DNA of 64,000 bases, from the NCBI GenBank assembly GCA_018609935.1, contig JAHENH010000069.1, forward strand, positions 8,648-72,647, read 5' to 3'. This DNA is from Halobacteriales archaeon (lineage in GTDB: Archaea > Halobacteriota > Halobacteria > Halorutilales > JAHENH01). Position 1 is the stretch's first letter; each line of letters begins with the position of its first letter. The notes under the pieces are model-generated. The model ran no database searches. It worked only from the letters and a program-made list of their open reading frames with translations, and had not been told where the DNA came from. Made by a program: the position numbers and the translations under genes. Shown here one piece after another: positions 10,085 to 18,774 of this stretch.

Positions 10085-10190
10085 TAACTGTATTATGTAG
10101 GATGGAGTTCAATTACAGCTATGGGACAGACTAGGTCAATAGTCCGACACATTCTCCCCACACCTAAAGTCGCAGGTATCCTGCTCTGAT
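10085..10190. repeat. Insertion-element end remnant
   Basis: Between the broken tnpB and the tRNA methylase lies a plus-strand ATG (10102) with codons for MEFNYSYGTD and then a stop, resembling the first residues of another TnpB type, followed directly by 10146-10184, a sequence of the form CATTCTCCCCACACCTAAAG then GTATCCTGC that looks like an IS200/IS605 right end. A similar end occurs at 59807-59846. The simplest reading is an internally deleted element; alternatively it is the left end of the neighbouring one. No intact transposase is present. Confidence 0.4.
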
Positions 10191-10227
10191 CTGTATGATT
10201 CACTTATAGAAGAGGATTTGTTTATAT

Positions 10228-11229
10228 CTATGATAATATATGTATATATCGTGTAAGTGATCTATGTACTCTGTCTTGGATTTTATCTAGTAAATCTAGG
10301 TTAGCTTTTTTTATATATTGGTTAAGATGTCTATCTGATACTACTACTATTCTTTTTTCTACTGTTCTATTAAGCTCTTTTAATGTATCTATATATAGTG
10401 ATTCTAGTGAATCTGCATCTATTTTTGATGCTCTTCCATACGGAAAATCTGCTACAGCGCATTCTACATTAGTTATAGGAAGAAATCTAGCATCCCCTAG
10501 TCCAATATACCATCCATTATAGTTGAAATAATGGGATAGGTTTTTATAGGTTCCTTGCACCATTTTCTTTTGAGAGTCGAATCCTATTACTTTAGAATCA
10601 ACTAATTTCGCTTCTATTAGAAACCCCCCTGTTCCACACATTGGATCTAATAGTATGTTCCCTTTATATCCCCCTGCTATATTGGTTAATGTTCTAGCAA
10701 GTTTTGGATCCATACTTCCAGGCTGAAAAAAAGGTTTTTTAGTAGGTTTTCTTTTCTCAAAATCCTCTTTTTCTGAAACTACCTTTCCAAAATAGGCATT
10801 ACCTTCAGAGAGTAAAACTCTAAATTTTTTGTCTGGATTGTCTAAGTCTACCCTATATCCTTTTTTATATATAACATCTCCAATCTGTCTTTCTAGTTTT
10901 TCAGTATCTATACTGGGGTATTCGGTTATTTTTCTTACTCTAACTCTAAAGCTGCCTTTAAAGTCATATTTTTGGTCAATCATTTCTAAAATATCTTTTT
11001 TGTTTGCTTTTGAGGTTCCTTTAAGTTCTAGAATATTCTGTGACATCCCAAGTCTAAAATGCTTGAGGGAGGGAGTTATAGCTATACCTTTAGTTACTTT
11101 CCCTATAAACTCTTTAGTCTTTACATTAATATTTTTCGCATTTTTAATCTTGGATATGTCGTCTGATAAATACTTTATTTCAGTTACAGCGAGGTTTTGA
11201 TTAGATTGATCAAGCTCTGAAAGATACAT
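10228..11229 (-). CDS. tRNA (guanine-10-N2) methyltransferase, Trm-G10/Trm11 type
   Basis: 333-residue protein with an N-terminal THUMP-like region (residues 1 to about 160) that binds the tRNA acceptor end and a C-terminal Rossmann methyltransferase. The S-adenosylmethionine motif DPMCGTGG is at 195-202. The catalytic motif, DPPY in most relatives, reads DFPYG at 261-265; the first Pro is Phe. The enzyme is expected to methylate the exocyclic amine of G10 in tRNA, once or twice. It is divergent from the TBP gene with a 37-base gap, so their promoters overlap. Family call is strong; substrate is inferred from the archaeal orthologue group. Confidence 0.85.
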   Translation of the reverse strand: MYLSELDQSNQNLAVTEIKYLSDDISKIKNAKNINVKTKEFIGKVTKGIAITPSLKHFRLGMSQNILELKGTSKANKKDILEMIDQKYDFKGSFRVRVRKITEYPSIDTEKLERQIGDVIYKKGYRVDLDNPDKKFRVLLSEGNAYFGKVVSEKEDFEKRKPTKKPFFQPGSMDPKLARTLTNIAGGYKGNILLDPMCGTGGFLIEAKLVDSKVIGFDSQKKMVQGTYKNLSHYFNYNGWYIGLGDARFLPITNVECAVADFPYGRASKIDADSLESLYIDTLKELNRTVEKRIVVVSDRHLNQYIKKANLDLLDKIQDRVHRSLTRYIHILS

Positions 11230-11266
11230 TTTAAAGTTTTTATGCCCTTATATATTATAAGTGCGC

Positions 11267-11827
11267 ATGAGTCATCTCGATCCAAAAGAAACTATAGAAA
11301 TTGAAAACGTTGTTGCATCTACCTCAATAGGACAGGAACTAGATCTAGAGGAAGTAACACTAGATATAGGGGCTGATTATGATCCAGAAAAATTTCCAGG
11401 GCTTGTGTATAGAACAGAAGAACCTAAGACAGCTGCATTAATTTTTAGATCTGGTAAAATAGTCTGTACTGGAGCAAAAAGTACAAAAGATGTTGATAAA
11501 GGGCTTAGAATAGTTTTTGATAAACTGAAAGATGTAGGTATAGATGTAAAAGAAGATCCTGAAATAGAAGTGCAAAATATAGTAGCAAGTGCAGACCTTG
11601 GAGGGGACCTAAACCTTAATGCTATAGCTGTAGGTCTTGGTCTTGAAAAAGTAGAATACGAGCCTGAACAGTTCCCAGGACTAGTTTATAGACTAGATAA
11701 TCCACCAGTAGTAGTATTACTATTTGGTAGCGGAAAACTAGTAGTTACAGGAGGTAAAAAACCAAATGACGCAGAAAAAGCAGTAGATGTGATAATAAAA
11801 GAACTAGAAGATCTAGACTTAATTTGA
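11267..11827 (+). CDS. tbp: TATA-box binding protein (TBP)
   Basis: Two tandem repeats of the TBP saddle: residues from about 8 (IEIENVVASTSIG) and from about 98 (IEVQNIVASADLG). Each carries the FPGLVYR motif that contacts DNA, and the two halves align well. TBP nucleates the archaeal pre-initiation complex with TFB. The protein is strongly acidic, as in halophiles. I chose ATG 11267 rather than GTG 11261, because a TATA-like run near 11231-11242 would start transcription about there, giving a leaderless message. Its stop overlaps the TTG start of the next gene (TTGA), so the two are probably co-transcribed. Confidence 0.96.
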   Translation: MSHLDPKETIEIENVVASTSIGQELDLEEVTLDIGADYDPEKFPGLVYRTEEPKTAALIFRSGKIVCTGAKSTKDVDKGLRIVFDKLKDVGIDVKEDPEIEVQNIVASADLGGDLNLNAIAVGLGLEKVEYEPEQFPGLVYRLDNPPVVVLLFGSGKLVVTGGKKPNDAEKAVDVIIKELEDLDLI

Positions 11828-12264
11828 GCTTAAAAACTCGTTATTCTGAATATTTAGACTGTTATATAGAAGTAGGCAAAGCAGGAAACAAAATAGTAGG
11901 AATAAATTTTTCTGAAACAAAAAATGAGGAAGAAAACAATAGTAATGTCTTAGATGACATATTTTCTTATCTTAAAGGAGAGAAAGTAGATCTAACAAAA
12001 CATGAAATAGCTCTAACTTTATCCGGAAAAAAAAGGAAAGCGTTAGAACAAACCAGAAATATACCATATGGATCCACAATAACATATGAAGAACTTGCAG
12101 AATCTATATCAGCAGAAAAAGAAGGAATAAGAGAAACAATAAATTCTAATCCGATACCTATTTTGTTACCTACACATAGAGTTATAGAAAAAAACAGTAT
12201 AGGAGGGTTCCCAGCATCTAAAAGGATAAAAAAACGTCTATTAGAACTAGAAGGAAGTATCTAA
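11824..12264 (+). CDS. O6-alkylguanine-DNA alkyltransferase-like protein lacking the active cysteine
   Basis: 146 residues matching the C-terminal domain of MGMT/Ogt: IPYGSTITYEELA near 80 (helix-turn-helix entry) and SNPIPILLPTHRVI at about 108-121. The active site of true methyltransferases is PCHRV; here it is PTHRV, with Thr at 117 (codon ACA). Alkyltransferase-like (ATL) proteins also lack the Cys, usually having Trp, and bind O6-alkylguanine to recruit nucleotide excision repair. A similar binding-only role is inferred. The only in-frame start is TTG 11824, overlapping the TBP stop, which supports translational coupling. The 3' end overlaps the convergent winged-helix gene by 18 bases. 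Confidence 0.8.
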   Translation: MSLKTRYSEYLDCYIEVGKAGNKIVGINFSETKNEEENNSNVLDDIFSYLKGEKVDLTKHEIALTLSGKKRKALEQTRNIPYGSTITYEELAESISAEKEGIRETINSNPIPILLPTHRVIEKNSIGGFPASKRIKKRLLELEGSI

Positions 12265-12801
12265 TTCTTCTGAATCTTCTTCCTCGTCTTCAAATTCATC
12301 AATAGTTTTTTCTTCAGTTTTTTCTACAATAAATCTATAAGAACCAGCCTCAAATATTCTTCTGGATCTCCCTCCACTAAAATCTAATATCTTACCTATA
12401 CCTTCACTCATTTTTTCTGAAATATTAGCGGCTATCTGAAAAGTAGGTACAACAGAATATTTTGTTCCCTCTCCATCAGAAAAAGATTCAACTATACCCC
12501 TCTCTTCTAGGTCATCCAATATATTTTCAACCTTTTTAGGATATAAGCCAGTTTTTTCAGCTATATCTTCTACAGTACCAGTTTCAAGTTCCCGTAAAGC
12601 TATATATACATTAAAATCACTACGTACCTCAAACATTTCTGAAAATAAACCAACCATAGTATCTGTAACTCTATCATCTACATCATCCACTTTATCTTCT
12701 ATCTCATCCATAGATATATCTCCTTCACCTCCAAACTCTTCTTTTTCATCAACTTCTTCTTCAACATCTACAGAGTTCTCTTCCTCAATTTCCCCAGACA
12801 T
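12247..12801 (-). CDS. Acidic winged-helix DNA-binding protein
   Basis: 184 residues from the ATG at 12801 (an earlier TTG at 12852 would add a poorly supported basic stretch). Residues 1 to about 45 are very acidic and low complexity. A TrmB-like winged-helix domain follows, with VEDIAEKTGLYPKKVENILDDLEERGIVES. A further region contains SGGRSRRIF and the C-terminus is again acidic. It is probably a transcription regulator or a chromatin-associated factor; the ligand and target are unknown. It is convergent with the alkyltransferase-like gene and divergent from the CYTH gene. Confidence 0.65.
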   Translation of the reverse strand: MSGEIEEENSVDVEEEVDEKEEFGGEGDISMDEIEDKVDDVDDRVTDTMVGLFSEMFEVRSDFNVYIALRELETGTVEDIAEKTGLYPKKVENILDDLEERGIVESFSDGEGTKYSVVPTFQIAANISEKMSEGIGKILDFSGGRSRRIFEAGSYRFIVEKTEEKTIDEFEDEEEDSEELDTSF

Positions 12802-12916
12802 TTTAGCAATTTTTATTGTTTTTATAAAAACATAATACTTCCGAAGAAACAATTACTTTAATATATATACAGATAAAAACAATATACTCAAACTTACCTC
12901 TTCAGTATTTAAACTT

Positions 12917-13441
12917 ATGTTGGAGATAGAAATAAAGGCTCCAGGAAACCTAGACGAGGTGAAAGAAAAATTGAGAAATCTGGATGCCAAAAGAATCGGA
13001 CAAAAAACACAAAAAGATATATACTACCAAGCTCCACATAGAGATTTTATAGAAACGGATGAAGCTTTAAGGATAAGACAAGAAAATGGAGAGATATATC
13101 TTACATATAAGGGGCCTAAGATAGATGATGAGACAAAAACACGTAGAGAAATAGAGATAGAACTAAAAAGCCTTGATAAAATGGATTCTATATTGGAATC
13201 TTTAGGGTTTAAAAAATCAATGGGAGTCGAAAAACAAAGACAGCTATATTCTATAGAGGAATACAAAATTGCCTTAGACAATGTAGAAGGATTAGGTGAA
13301 TTTATAGAAATAGAAACAATGACTGATACAAAGGATGGATATGAGGAAAAAAAAGAAAAAGCACTAGATATACTAAAAAAATTAGTGGACTCTGAAACTA
13401 TTACAAAATCTTATCTGGAGTTGTTATCAGATGATAGCTAA
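12917..13441 (+). CDS. cyaB: CYTH-domain protein (class IV adenylate cyclase/thiamine triphosphatase fold)
   Basis: 174 residues starting MLEIEIKA, the ExExK signature of the CYTH superfamily, followed by alternating acidic and basic strands (ALRIRQ, YLTYKGP, RREIEIEL, YKIALDNVEGLGEFIEIE) that build the triphosphate tunnel. The archaeal members are usually labelled class IV adenylate cyclase, but many CYTH enzymes hydrolyse inorganic or thiamine triphosphate, so the true substrate is uncertain. The gene overlaps the decarboxylase gene by 11 bases and heads a three-gene unit with it and the phosphoesterase. Confidence 0.85.
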   Translation: MLEIEIKAPGNLDEVKEKLRNLDAKRIGQKTQKDIYYQAPHRDFIETDEALRIRQENGEIYLTYKGPKIDDETKTRREIEIELKSLDKMDSILESLGFKKSMGVEKQRQLYSIEEYKIALDNVEGLGEFIEIETMTDTKDGYEEKKEKALDILKKLVDSETITKSYLELLSDDS

Positions 13442-14048
13442 ACAAGGAAAAAAATGGATATTTGTTTCTCTTTTACCAATACTCTTTATATATATATTTA
13501 TTCCGACCTTCTTTATAGGATATTTATTTATTCTATTACCAGGGGGTGTCTTGTATTTTTTCAGAGATCCTAGAAGAAAACCTGAAAATAAGGGTGTTGT
13601 TTCTCCAGCGGATGGAAAAGTCATTTCTATCGAAAAAACCGACAATTTAGAGATATCTATCTTTATGCGTTTACATGATGTACATGTAAACAGGATACCT
13701 ATATCAGGAGAAATAACAGATATGAAACATAAAGATGGAAAACATTTTCCAGCATTCTTAGATGTAGAAAATGAAAAATTAACTACAGATATAAAAACAA
13801 AAAAAGGGATATTTGAAATATCACAGGTAGCAGGTCTTATTGCCAGAAGAATTACTCCTTATATAAAAAAAGAAGATAAAGTGAAAAAAGGACAAAAACT
13901 AGGTATAATAGCGTTTGGATCTAGGGTGGATATGAAGTTTCCTAGAAAATATAATAAAAAACACCTAAACATCGAAAAAGGCGATAAGGTAAAAGCTGGA
14001 AAAACGGTTATTGCAAAACATCAACATAAACAAAAAACTGGTAGATAA
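13431..14048 (+). CDS. asd: Archaetidylserine decarboxylase (phosphatidylserine decarboxylase family)
   Basis: 205 residues with one or two N-terminal membrane segments (about 9-47, rich in Phe, Ile and Leu) and a compact decarboxylase domain. Recognisable elements are SPADGKV near 58, the RLHDVHVNR motif near 80 and FGSRVD near 163, where self-cleavage before Ser makes the pyruvoyl cofactor and the two subunits. It would convert archaetidylserine to archaetidylethanolamine in the membrane. The short length fits the archaeal/short bacterial branch. Start overlaps the CYTH gene by 11 bases; the stop overlaps the next ATG by one base. Confidence 0.92.
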   Translation: MIAKQGKKWIFVSLLPILFIYIFIPTFFIGYLFILLPGGVLYFFRDPRRKPENKGVVSPADGKVISIEKTDNLEISIFMRLHDVHVNRIPISGEITDMKHKDGKHFPAFLDVENEKLTTDIKTKKGIFEISQVAGLIARRITPYIKKEDKVKKGQKLGIIAFGSRVDMKFPRKYNKKHLNIEKGDKVKAGKTVIAKHQHKQKTGR

Positions 14049-14741
14049 TGGATATAGACGATATAGAGTTTAATAAGAAATCAGTATATATTCCTAAATT
14101 TAATATATTAGTTATTAGTGATCTTCATATAGGTCTAGAAAATCAGGCAAGACAACATGGGTTACATCTACCGATGGGTGAACAAGAAAAAATAAAAAAT
14201 AATATTGAAAAAATATTGGATAAGTATAATCCTTCAAACCTTATATTAAATGGAGATATACTACATGAATTTGGAAAATTAAGACAGGAAAAAATTTTAG
14301 ACCTCAAAAAAAAATATAACACAAAGAGACATTGAACCTATTTTTATTGAAGGTAACCATGATACTACACTTTCAAAAACAGTAGACACCGTAGACATAT
14401 ATAAAAAAGGAGATATAGTATTTCACCATGGACATTCTATACTTGAAAACCTACCTAGTGCATCCATATACATAATAGGGCATGACCATCCAAAAATAGA
14501 AATAGAAGGGAAAAAAGAAACATGTTTCCTTTATGGTCCATTTAAAGACGGAAAAAACAGTAGAGTACTGATGCTTCCAGCATTTAACCCGTTATGTCGA
14601 GGTGTGACAGTAAACAAAATGGAAGGAAAAGACATAATGAGCCCATTTATAAAAGACCTAGATAAATTTCAAGTAATAATAAAAACAAAAAAAGAAACCC
14701 TAAAATTTCCCCAACTAAAAAAAATACGAAAAATACTATAG
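14048..14741 (+). CDS. Calcineurin-like metallophosphoesterase (COG1407-like), split by a frameshift
   Basis: The first frame (14048-14335) gives VISDLHIG and LILNGDILHEFG, the first metal-binding motifs. It closes at a TGA, but the next frame continues without a break with EPIFIEGNHD, VFHHGH and IIGHDHP, the remaining motifs, to TAG 14739-14741. The switch falls in an A9 run at 14306-14314; skipping one A joins the frames into a protein of about 230 residues of normal length. The two frames are otherwise clean, so a sequencing error, a recent mutation or slippage are all possible. The family is found in archaea beside nucleic-acid functions; the substrate is unknown. It follows the decarboxylase in the same unit. 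Confidence 0.8.
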
Positions 14742-14866
14742 ACAAAACTCTAAAAACTAAAAACCCACAATCCTATGTTTCCAAGCCTTTAAAATAAAAA
14801 GCAATTCTGTCTCTAACGAACTAAAAAAAGAGTTCTTAAATCTATCATTGATCTAGATATTTAGTA

Positions 14867-15478
14867 ATGAATGCTGAACCTGAACCTGAACCTGAAGAAA
14901 CAAAGAAAGATACACAGGATAAACAAGAGAAAACAGATACTGGAAAAGAAAATAAAGTTAAAGAAGAACTTGACGAGTCTGAAAGACAAGAGAGTAGAAT
15001 AGAAGAACTTGAAGAAAAACTAGAGGAAAAACAAGAAAGAATAGAAGAACTGGAAAGTCGGGTTAAAAGAGTTAGGGCTGACTTTGAGAACTATAAAAAG
15101 AGGAAAAAACAAGAAATAGAAGATATAAAACAGAAAGCTAGTTCTGAGTTAATAGAAGATATATTGGAGGTTAAGGATGATCTGGAGAGGATGTTGGAAA
15201 ACGAGGTGGATAGAAAAGGAGTAGAGATAGTAGAAGATAAATTATATGATATATTGAGAGGTGAAGGAGTGGAAGAAATAGAAGCCCAGGGGAAACCGGA
15301 TCCAAATAAACATGAAATAATAGCTAGTACAGAAAACCCAAAAGCAGAGGGTGGGGAGATAGTAGATGTATACCAAAAGGGATACATGATAAAAGAGGAA
15401 ACACTACGACAAGCAAAAGTAATAGTGGCCTCTAAAGATGATGAAAGCAAAGAAGAAACACAAAAAAATAATACATAA
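14867..15478 (+). CDS. grpE: GrpE nucleotide exchange factor
   Basis: 203 residues: a very acidic low-complexity N-terminus (to about 45), a long coiled coil (about 45-85), then the signature VRADFENYKKR near 69 and the C-terminal beta domain ending in GYMIKEETLRQAKVIVA. GrpE forms a dimer that releases ADP from DnaK (Hsp70). DnaK and DnaJ are expected nearby in many genomes but are not in this window; the next gene is a convergent hydrolase. Archaeal grpE was acquired from bacteria. Start ATG 14867 follows a TATA-like region in the 125-base spacer. Confidence 0.95.
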   Translation: MNAEPEPEPEETKKDTQDKQEKTDTGKENKVKEELDESERQESRIEELEEKLEEKQERIEELESRVKRVRADFENYKKRKKQEIEDIKQKASSELIEDILEVKDDLERMLENEVDRKGVEIVEDKLYDILRGEGVEEIEAQGKPDPNKHEIIASTENPKAEGGEIVDVYQKGYMIKEETLRQAKVIVASKDDESKEETQKNNT

Positions 15479-15584
15479 CACCTAAAAAGATGGTATAGTG
15501 GTTTGACCTAAAGTCTGGAGTGTTTTCTGTTTTACAATCTAGTTTAGAGATATGGAGAAACATCTTCCAGATTTTCTATATTTT

Positions 15585-15613
15585 TTAATAGAGGGTTTTT
15601 TTTCTATATTTTT
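15585..15613 (+). terminator. U-rich terminator after grpE
   Basis: Two T-rich tracts (around 15585-15590 and 15596-15603) lie between the convergent grpE and metallo-beta-lactamase genes. Archaeal RNA polymerase terminates at oligo-U tracts, so this is a plausible end for the grpE transcript. No hairpin is needed or seen. Confidence 0.35.
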
Positions 15614-16380
15614 AGTTTTTCTCCGTCTTCAGCTAGTTCTTTATATTCATTTTTAAAGTAATGTGACAGATGTACTAATCTAGTTTTTTTTGCGTTTATT
15701 GATTTTGAAAGATCTATAGCTCCTTTATATGTCATATGTTTGTCAGCGAAAGAAAGGGCATCATCTGATAATTTATTTTGTATATATTTTGGAAAGTCAC
15801 CGTTAGTGGGAACTATGGCATCAGCTATTAATAGATCTGGAGATTCCATAAGTTCTAAGGATGTTTTAGGTATAGAACGGGATGTGTCTCCAGTTATAAC
15901 TACTTTTTTATTTTTATCTTTGTTTTTTATGATTATTCCATATGAGTTTATTGGTGGATGGTGTACAGGAATTAATTTAAAATATAGTCCAGAGAGTTTA
16001 AATTCTTTTTTTGGTTTTTTATTTTTTGGTTCTATAAAAGAGAGGAATCTATAACGTTTTTTTATTGGATCCAGTACTCCGGGGGCTCCATATATAGGTA
16101 GGTTTTTAGATATTCTATAGAAATCTCCCAGTCCTGCATAGTGATCATAGTGTGCATGGGTAAAAACTACTGAATCTACATTATCTATGTTTTCTCGTAA
16201 TAGCTGTGATCTAAGATCTGGAGAGGTATCAATTAGTATAGTTCCCTTTTTTGTTTTAAATAAAAGTGAAAACCTGGTTCTTTCTTTGTTTTGTTTTTTA
16301 TATCTTTGGCATGTCTCACATCTACATCCTATCTGTGGAACACCAGCTGAGTCCCCTGTCCCTAGGAATGTTATCTCCAT
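15604..16380 (-). CDS. PhnP-like metallo-beta-lactamase fold phosphodiesterase
   Basis: 258 residues beginning MEITFLGTGDSAGVPQIGC, typical of the PhnP/RNase Z-like group, with the metal motif HAHYDH near 75, a second His in PVHHPP and an Asp in TGDTS. A Cys cluster near the N-terminus (IGCRCETC) resembles the structural zinc site of PhnP. Relatives hydrolyse cyclic nucleotide-type phosphodiesters, for example phosphoribosyl 1,2-cyclic phosphate; no other phosphonate gene is nearby, so the natural substrate is open. The start ATG is at 16380 and the gene is in line with the AAA ATPase gene upstream. Confidence 0.75.
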   Translation of the reverse strand: MEITFLGTGDSAGVPQIGCRCETCQRYKKQNKERTRFSLLFKTKKGTILIDTSPDLRSQLLRENIDNVDSVVFTHAHYDHYAGLGDFYRISKNLPIYGAPGVLDPIKKRYRFLSFIEPKNKKPKKEFKLSGLYFKLIPVHHPPINSYGIIIKNKDKNKKVVITGDTSRSIPKTSLELMESPDLLIADAIVPTNGDFPKYIQNKLSDDALSFADKHMTYKGAIDLSKSINAKKTRLVHLSHYFKNEYKELAEDGEKLKI

Positions 16381-16440
16381 ATATTTTCTTTCCTACCTAC
16401 ACTTTCTCTCCTCAATTGTTTTTTATTTTAGATTTTAATA

Positions 16441-17673
16441 TTATTTAGCTACCGGAGAGTCTTCCATTGCATCCATTTCTTTTAGGTTTTCTCTCTTTTC
16501 AAATCCTTGTATGGCATCTAGAAGGTCTTGTTGGTTTAGTTTAGTTCTTCCTTCGGTTAGTGCCTCTAAGACTGCTTCCCTAAGCACCATACGTATATCA
16601 CTTCCTGTTAGTCCTTCAGTTTTTCTTGCTAGTTCTTCTGGATCGAAGTTTTCTATCTCGACATTTCGTGTTATTATAATAAAGATTTCAGCCCTCATCT
16701 GTTCATCTGGGGCTGGGAATTCTATAATTTCATCAAATCTTCTCCATGCTGCATGATCTAAAAGTTTAGGATGGTTTGTAGCCCCGATAAGTAATACTGA
16801 ATCTTTGACAAGAGATATGTTATCTACTGACTTTAATAGTGTATTTACTGCTCTTTTTAGGGCTGCATGTTCATCACTTTCTCTTGTTTTTGCAATATAA
16901 TCAAGTTCATCTATAAAGAGAATACATGGAGAAATCTTTTTAGCAAGCTCGAAGACTTTTTCCACATTTTTGGCGGTTTCACCAAGATACTGTGATGTAA
17001 TCATAGAAAGTTTTACTTCTATAAAAGGAAGATCTAGTCTATCACTTAGTGCTTTAGCAGTACTTGTCTTTCCTGTTCCAGGTGGACCTACAAATAATAG
17101 CTTACCAACGTCTCTAAGACCCACCTTACCTAGATATTCTCTATGTTCTATTGCTTTTGCTGTCTTTTTCACTTCTCTTTCCTGTTCATCTGTAAGTACG
17201 ATTTCATCTAGAGGCTGTTCAACTTCCTCTGGAGCGAAAACATCAACAAGCTCCATTTCTTCTTCTCCTAAGAGGTCTTCTACTAGAGAGTGCACCCATT
17301 CTGCATCTGTTTGTTTTGGAGGGTTGCTAGCTAGTGCTTCTTCATAATCTACGTCGAAGTCTTCTTCAAAACGAAGAGCAAGTGTAGGATTTTTTAAGAT
17401 TTGGTCTTTGTCAACTCTCTCTTTAAACCATTTTTCTGCTAGATCTAAAACCGTGATTTCTAACTCTCCATTTTCATCTTTACTTATAAATGGAAGTTTT
17501 TCTACTTCTTCTACACCTTCTAGTTCATCATCTACAGCTAATGGTCGTTCGATAGATCCCTTATTCCAAACAAGTTTTCTTATCTTAGGTGGAAGATCAT
17601 CCTCATCAAGGTCCTCATTTTTATTATACGTATCCGCAGTTAAGAGTAACTCAACGATTCCCAGAGCATCCAT
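16441..17673 (-). CDS. AAA-family ATPase with an acidic N-terminal domain
   Basis: 410 residues from ATG 17673; an upstream GTG at 17724 would overlap the aminopeptidase end and adds an unlikely prefix. Residues 1 to about 170 form a lineage-specific acidic domain without a recognised family. The AAA core has Walker A GPPGTGKT at 196-203, pore-loop-like SQYLGETAKN, Walker B ILFIDELD and sensor-1 LLIGATNHP, then the C-terminal helical lid. It resembles FtsH/proteasomal-type AAA modules but has no protease or membrane segment, so it may act as a chaperone or remodeller. Its partner is unknown. It follows map by 31 bases on the same strand. Confidence 0.8.
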   Translation of the reverse strand: MDALGIVELLLTADTYNKNEDLDEDDLPPKIRKLVWNKGSIERPLAVDDELEGVEEVEKLPFISKDENGELEITVLDLAEKWFKERVDKDQILKNPTLALRFEEDFDVDYEEALASNPPKQTDAEWVHSLVEDLLGEEEMELVDVFAPEEVEQPLDEIVLTDEQEREVKKTAKAIEHREYLGKVGLRDVGKLLFVGPPGTGKTSTAKALSDRLDLPFIEVKLSMITSQYLGETAKNVEKVFELAKKISPCILFIDELDYIAKTRESDEHAALKRAVNTLLKSVDNISLVKDSVLLIGATNHPKLLDHAAWRRFDEIIEFPAPDEQMRAEIFIIITRNVEIENFDPEELARKTEGLTGSDIRMVLREAVLEALTEGRTKLNQQDLLDAIQGFEKRENLKEMDAMEDSPVAK

Positions 17674-17704
17674 AGCTTTAAAATAAATGTTGTAAAAATA
17701 AAAA

Positions 17705-18565
17705 TTACTTGGTAAATATTTCACAACCGTTTTCTTTTACTAAAACAGTATGTTCCGCCTGAGCAACAAAGTTTCCTTCTTTTTCTTTTAAAACCGGATA
17801 AGAACGTAGCGCATCAAGGCCTTCAAGCCTATCAACCAACCTATTTTCTCCAACCCATCTTTTAGCAAAGGGAAGATCACCATAGTTTTCTTCTATCTCC
17901 TCTATAAGGTTTCTACCTCGTCTCGATCTAACATTTCTGTTTCCTTTCAAAGCATAAATTTCCTTTTTACTACCCTCATTTACCTTTCCTCTACCATCTG
18001 TAACAAAAGGCTCTATAGCTACAACCATACCTTCCTCTAAAATACTACCTTTATCTACGGCCTTGTTAGGTATAGAAGGAGAAGTATGCTGTTTATAATG
18101 ACCTAATCCATGACCTGTAAGGTTATAAACAGGAGAAAACCCACCATCCTTTATAGTTTTTTCTATCACACCACCAATATCTGCAGTAGAAACACCAGAC
18201 TCTATCGAATCTATAGCTACATCCAGAGCTTTCTCCGCTACCTCAACCATCTCTTCATTTCCACCTAAATCAACAGTTACAGCCGAATCAGCAATCCAAC
18301 CATCCACATGTACACCTATATCAAGATTAACCATACTTTCCTCAAATATAGAAGAATCATCTAAAGAAGGAGTAACATGTGCAGCCTCTTCATCAACTGA
18401 AATATTAACAGGAAAAGCAGGCTCACCACCAAGGCTATATATCTTTTCCTCAGCAAACTCCGCAACCTCCAACATAGATTCTCCAACACCAACAAGATCT
18501 ATAGCCTCCTTTCTAACCTCTTTTAAAATCTCTCCAGCTCTCCTATGTTTCTCTATATCAACCAC
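17705..18565 (-). CDS. map: Methionine aminopeptidase, type II
   Basis: About 286 residues of the pita-bread metallopeptidase fold. Metal ligands appear in DIGVHVDGWIADSAVTVDLG (two Asp), the GHGLGHY motif (His), EPFVTDG (Glu) and the final Glu in AQAEHTVLV. A helical insertion between the last two motifs marks the archaeal/eukaryotic type II enzyme, which removes the initiator Met from nascent proteins. No ATG start is available: GTG 18565 is preferred, TTG 18574 is an alternative. It is followed by the AAA ATPase gene on the same strand. Confidence 0.94.
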   Translation of the reverse strand: MVDIEKHRRAGEILKEVRKEAIDLVGVGESMLEVAEFAEEKIYSLGGEPAFPVNISVDEEAAHVTPSLDDSSIFEESMVNLDIGVHVDGWIADSAVTVDLGGNEEMVEVAEKALDVAIDSIESGVSTADIGGVIEKTIKDGGFSPVYNLTGHGLGHYKQHTSPSIPNKAVDKGSILEEGMVVAIEPFVTDGRGKVNEGSKKEIYALKGNRNVRSRRGRNLIEEIEENYGDLPFAKRWVGENRLVDRLEGLDALRSYPVLKEKEGNFVAQAEHTVLVKENGCEIFTK

Positions 18566-18774
18566 AATAAGCAAACCTATGTAAACTCTAAGTTTATCTC
18601 TTTTGAAAACCCCACAACATTATATTAAGTCTTTAGTAATCATACTATATCTTGTTCTCAAAATTCAACTAATTCTTTTAACTTAACCCTATTTTTTACT
18701 CTAAAAACAAATTAAAACCCAAAAAATAAAAAATAACAGGTAGAGTTATTTAACAAAAGAAAATTAAAAAAGAT

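Noticed and set aside
12802..12852. Longer start (TTG) of the winged-helix gene
   Set aside because: The extension is basic and hydrophobic, unlike the strongly acidic body, and runs through the likely promoter.
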